DNA from: an uncultured Planctomycetaceae bacterium
GTDB lineage: Bacteria; Planctomycetota; Planctomycetia; Planctomycetales; Planctomycetaceae
Direction: 5' to 3'
Length of the DNA stretch: 5,117 nucleotides
Assembly: GCA_903921605.1 (NCBI GenBank)
Contig: CAIXQV010000583.1
Span: 1 to 5,117, forward strand
Below are positions 5,011-5,117 of the stretch, piece after piece (the first letter of the stretch is position 1; each line of letters begins with the position of its first letter). Under the pieces are notes generated by a model that made no database searches, was not told the origin of the DNA, and saw only the letters and a list, made by a program, of their open reading frames with translations. Position numbers and translations under genes: made by a program.

Positions 5011-5117
5011 ATGTCAGTCAAGCAGAATCATGTTAGTCAGAAAATCTCCCGACGTGGCTTCTCCGTGATGGTGTGCCTGGCTGGTGCTTCGTTGGCTGTA
5101 GATCAGAGTTTGCCTGC
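5011..5117 (+). CDS. Exported protein with Tat-like signal peptide (3' end outside the window)
   Basis: Only the first 35 codons are present; the frame is open to the right edge. The product begins with a 12-residue polar stretch (MSVKQNHVSQKI), then SRRGF at residues 13-17, which fits the twin-arginine signature S-R-R-x-F. A mildly hydrophobic core follows (SVMVCLAGASLA, 18-29), then VDQSLP. This points to export, probably of a folded protein through the Tat pathway, though a Sec signal with two arginines in its n-region is not excluded. In planctomycetes Tat signals are common on sulfatases, DUF1501 proteins and oxidoreductases, but the visible part cannot say which. Cys22 is not in a lipobox. 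The start is set by GGAG 7 nt upstream. The frame is open back to 4855, so a start at 4885 or 4888 would add 42 or 41 residues and bury the signal, which makes it unlikely. Confidence 0.7.
   Translation, partial: MSVKQNHVSQKISRRGFSVMVCLAGASLAVDQSLP

Overview
The window looks like ordinary chromosomal DNA from a member of the Planctomycetota, most likely the family Planctomycetaceae or a relative. This is inferred from protein style, since no rRNA or other phylogenetic marker is present. The clues are secreted proteins of unknown function, an outer-membrane beta-barrel protein resembling the planctomycete DUF6268-type barrels, an ScpB with a long N-terminal extension, moderate GC content, and few strong Shine-Dalgarno sites.

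Layout from left to right. (1) Positions 1-576, minus strand: the first 192 codons of a secreted protein of unknown function that leaves the window at the left edge. (2) Positions 676-1473, minus: an inositol-monophosphatase-family phosphatase (SuhB type) with all its metal-binding motifs, upstream of gene 1 and probably co-transcribed with it. (3) Positions 1474-1857: a divergent intergenic region with a long imperfect inverted repeat (1615-1658) and a candidate promoter whose -35 box lies inside a 15-bp palindrome. (4) Positions 1858-3000, plus: an exported outer-membrane beta-barrel protein with a four-cysteine cluster before the barrel. (5) Positions 3020-3796, minus: the chromosome-segregation protein ScpB, convergent with the barrel gene and 19 bp from it. 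A possible 21-codon leader ORF overlaps its start by four bases. (6) Positions 3956-4591, minus: a single-pass membrane protein with a long acidic, probably disordered linker and a small C-terminal domain. (7) Positions 4592-5010: a region without a convincing gene that holds several small inverted repeats. (8) Positions 5011-5117, plus: the first 35 codons of an exported protein with a Tat-like signal (SRRGF), leaving the window at the right edge.

The genes do not form one recognisable pathway. The best supported functions are the phosphatase (2) and ScpB (5), both housekeeping. Four of the six main products carry an export signal or membrane anchor. I see no mobile element, CRISPR array, tRNA, rRNA or defence system, and no evidence of a new multi-gene system. 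The observations most worth following up are non-coding: the 1615-1658 inverted repeat, the palindrome over the barrel-gene promoter, and the mini-ORF overlapping scpB.
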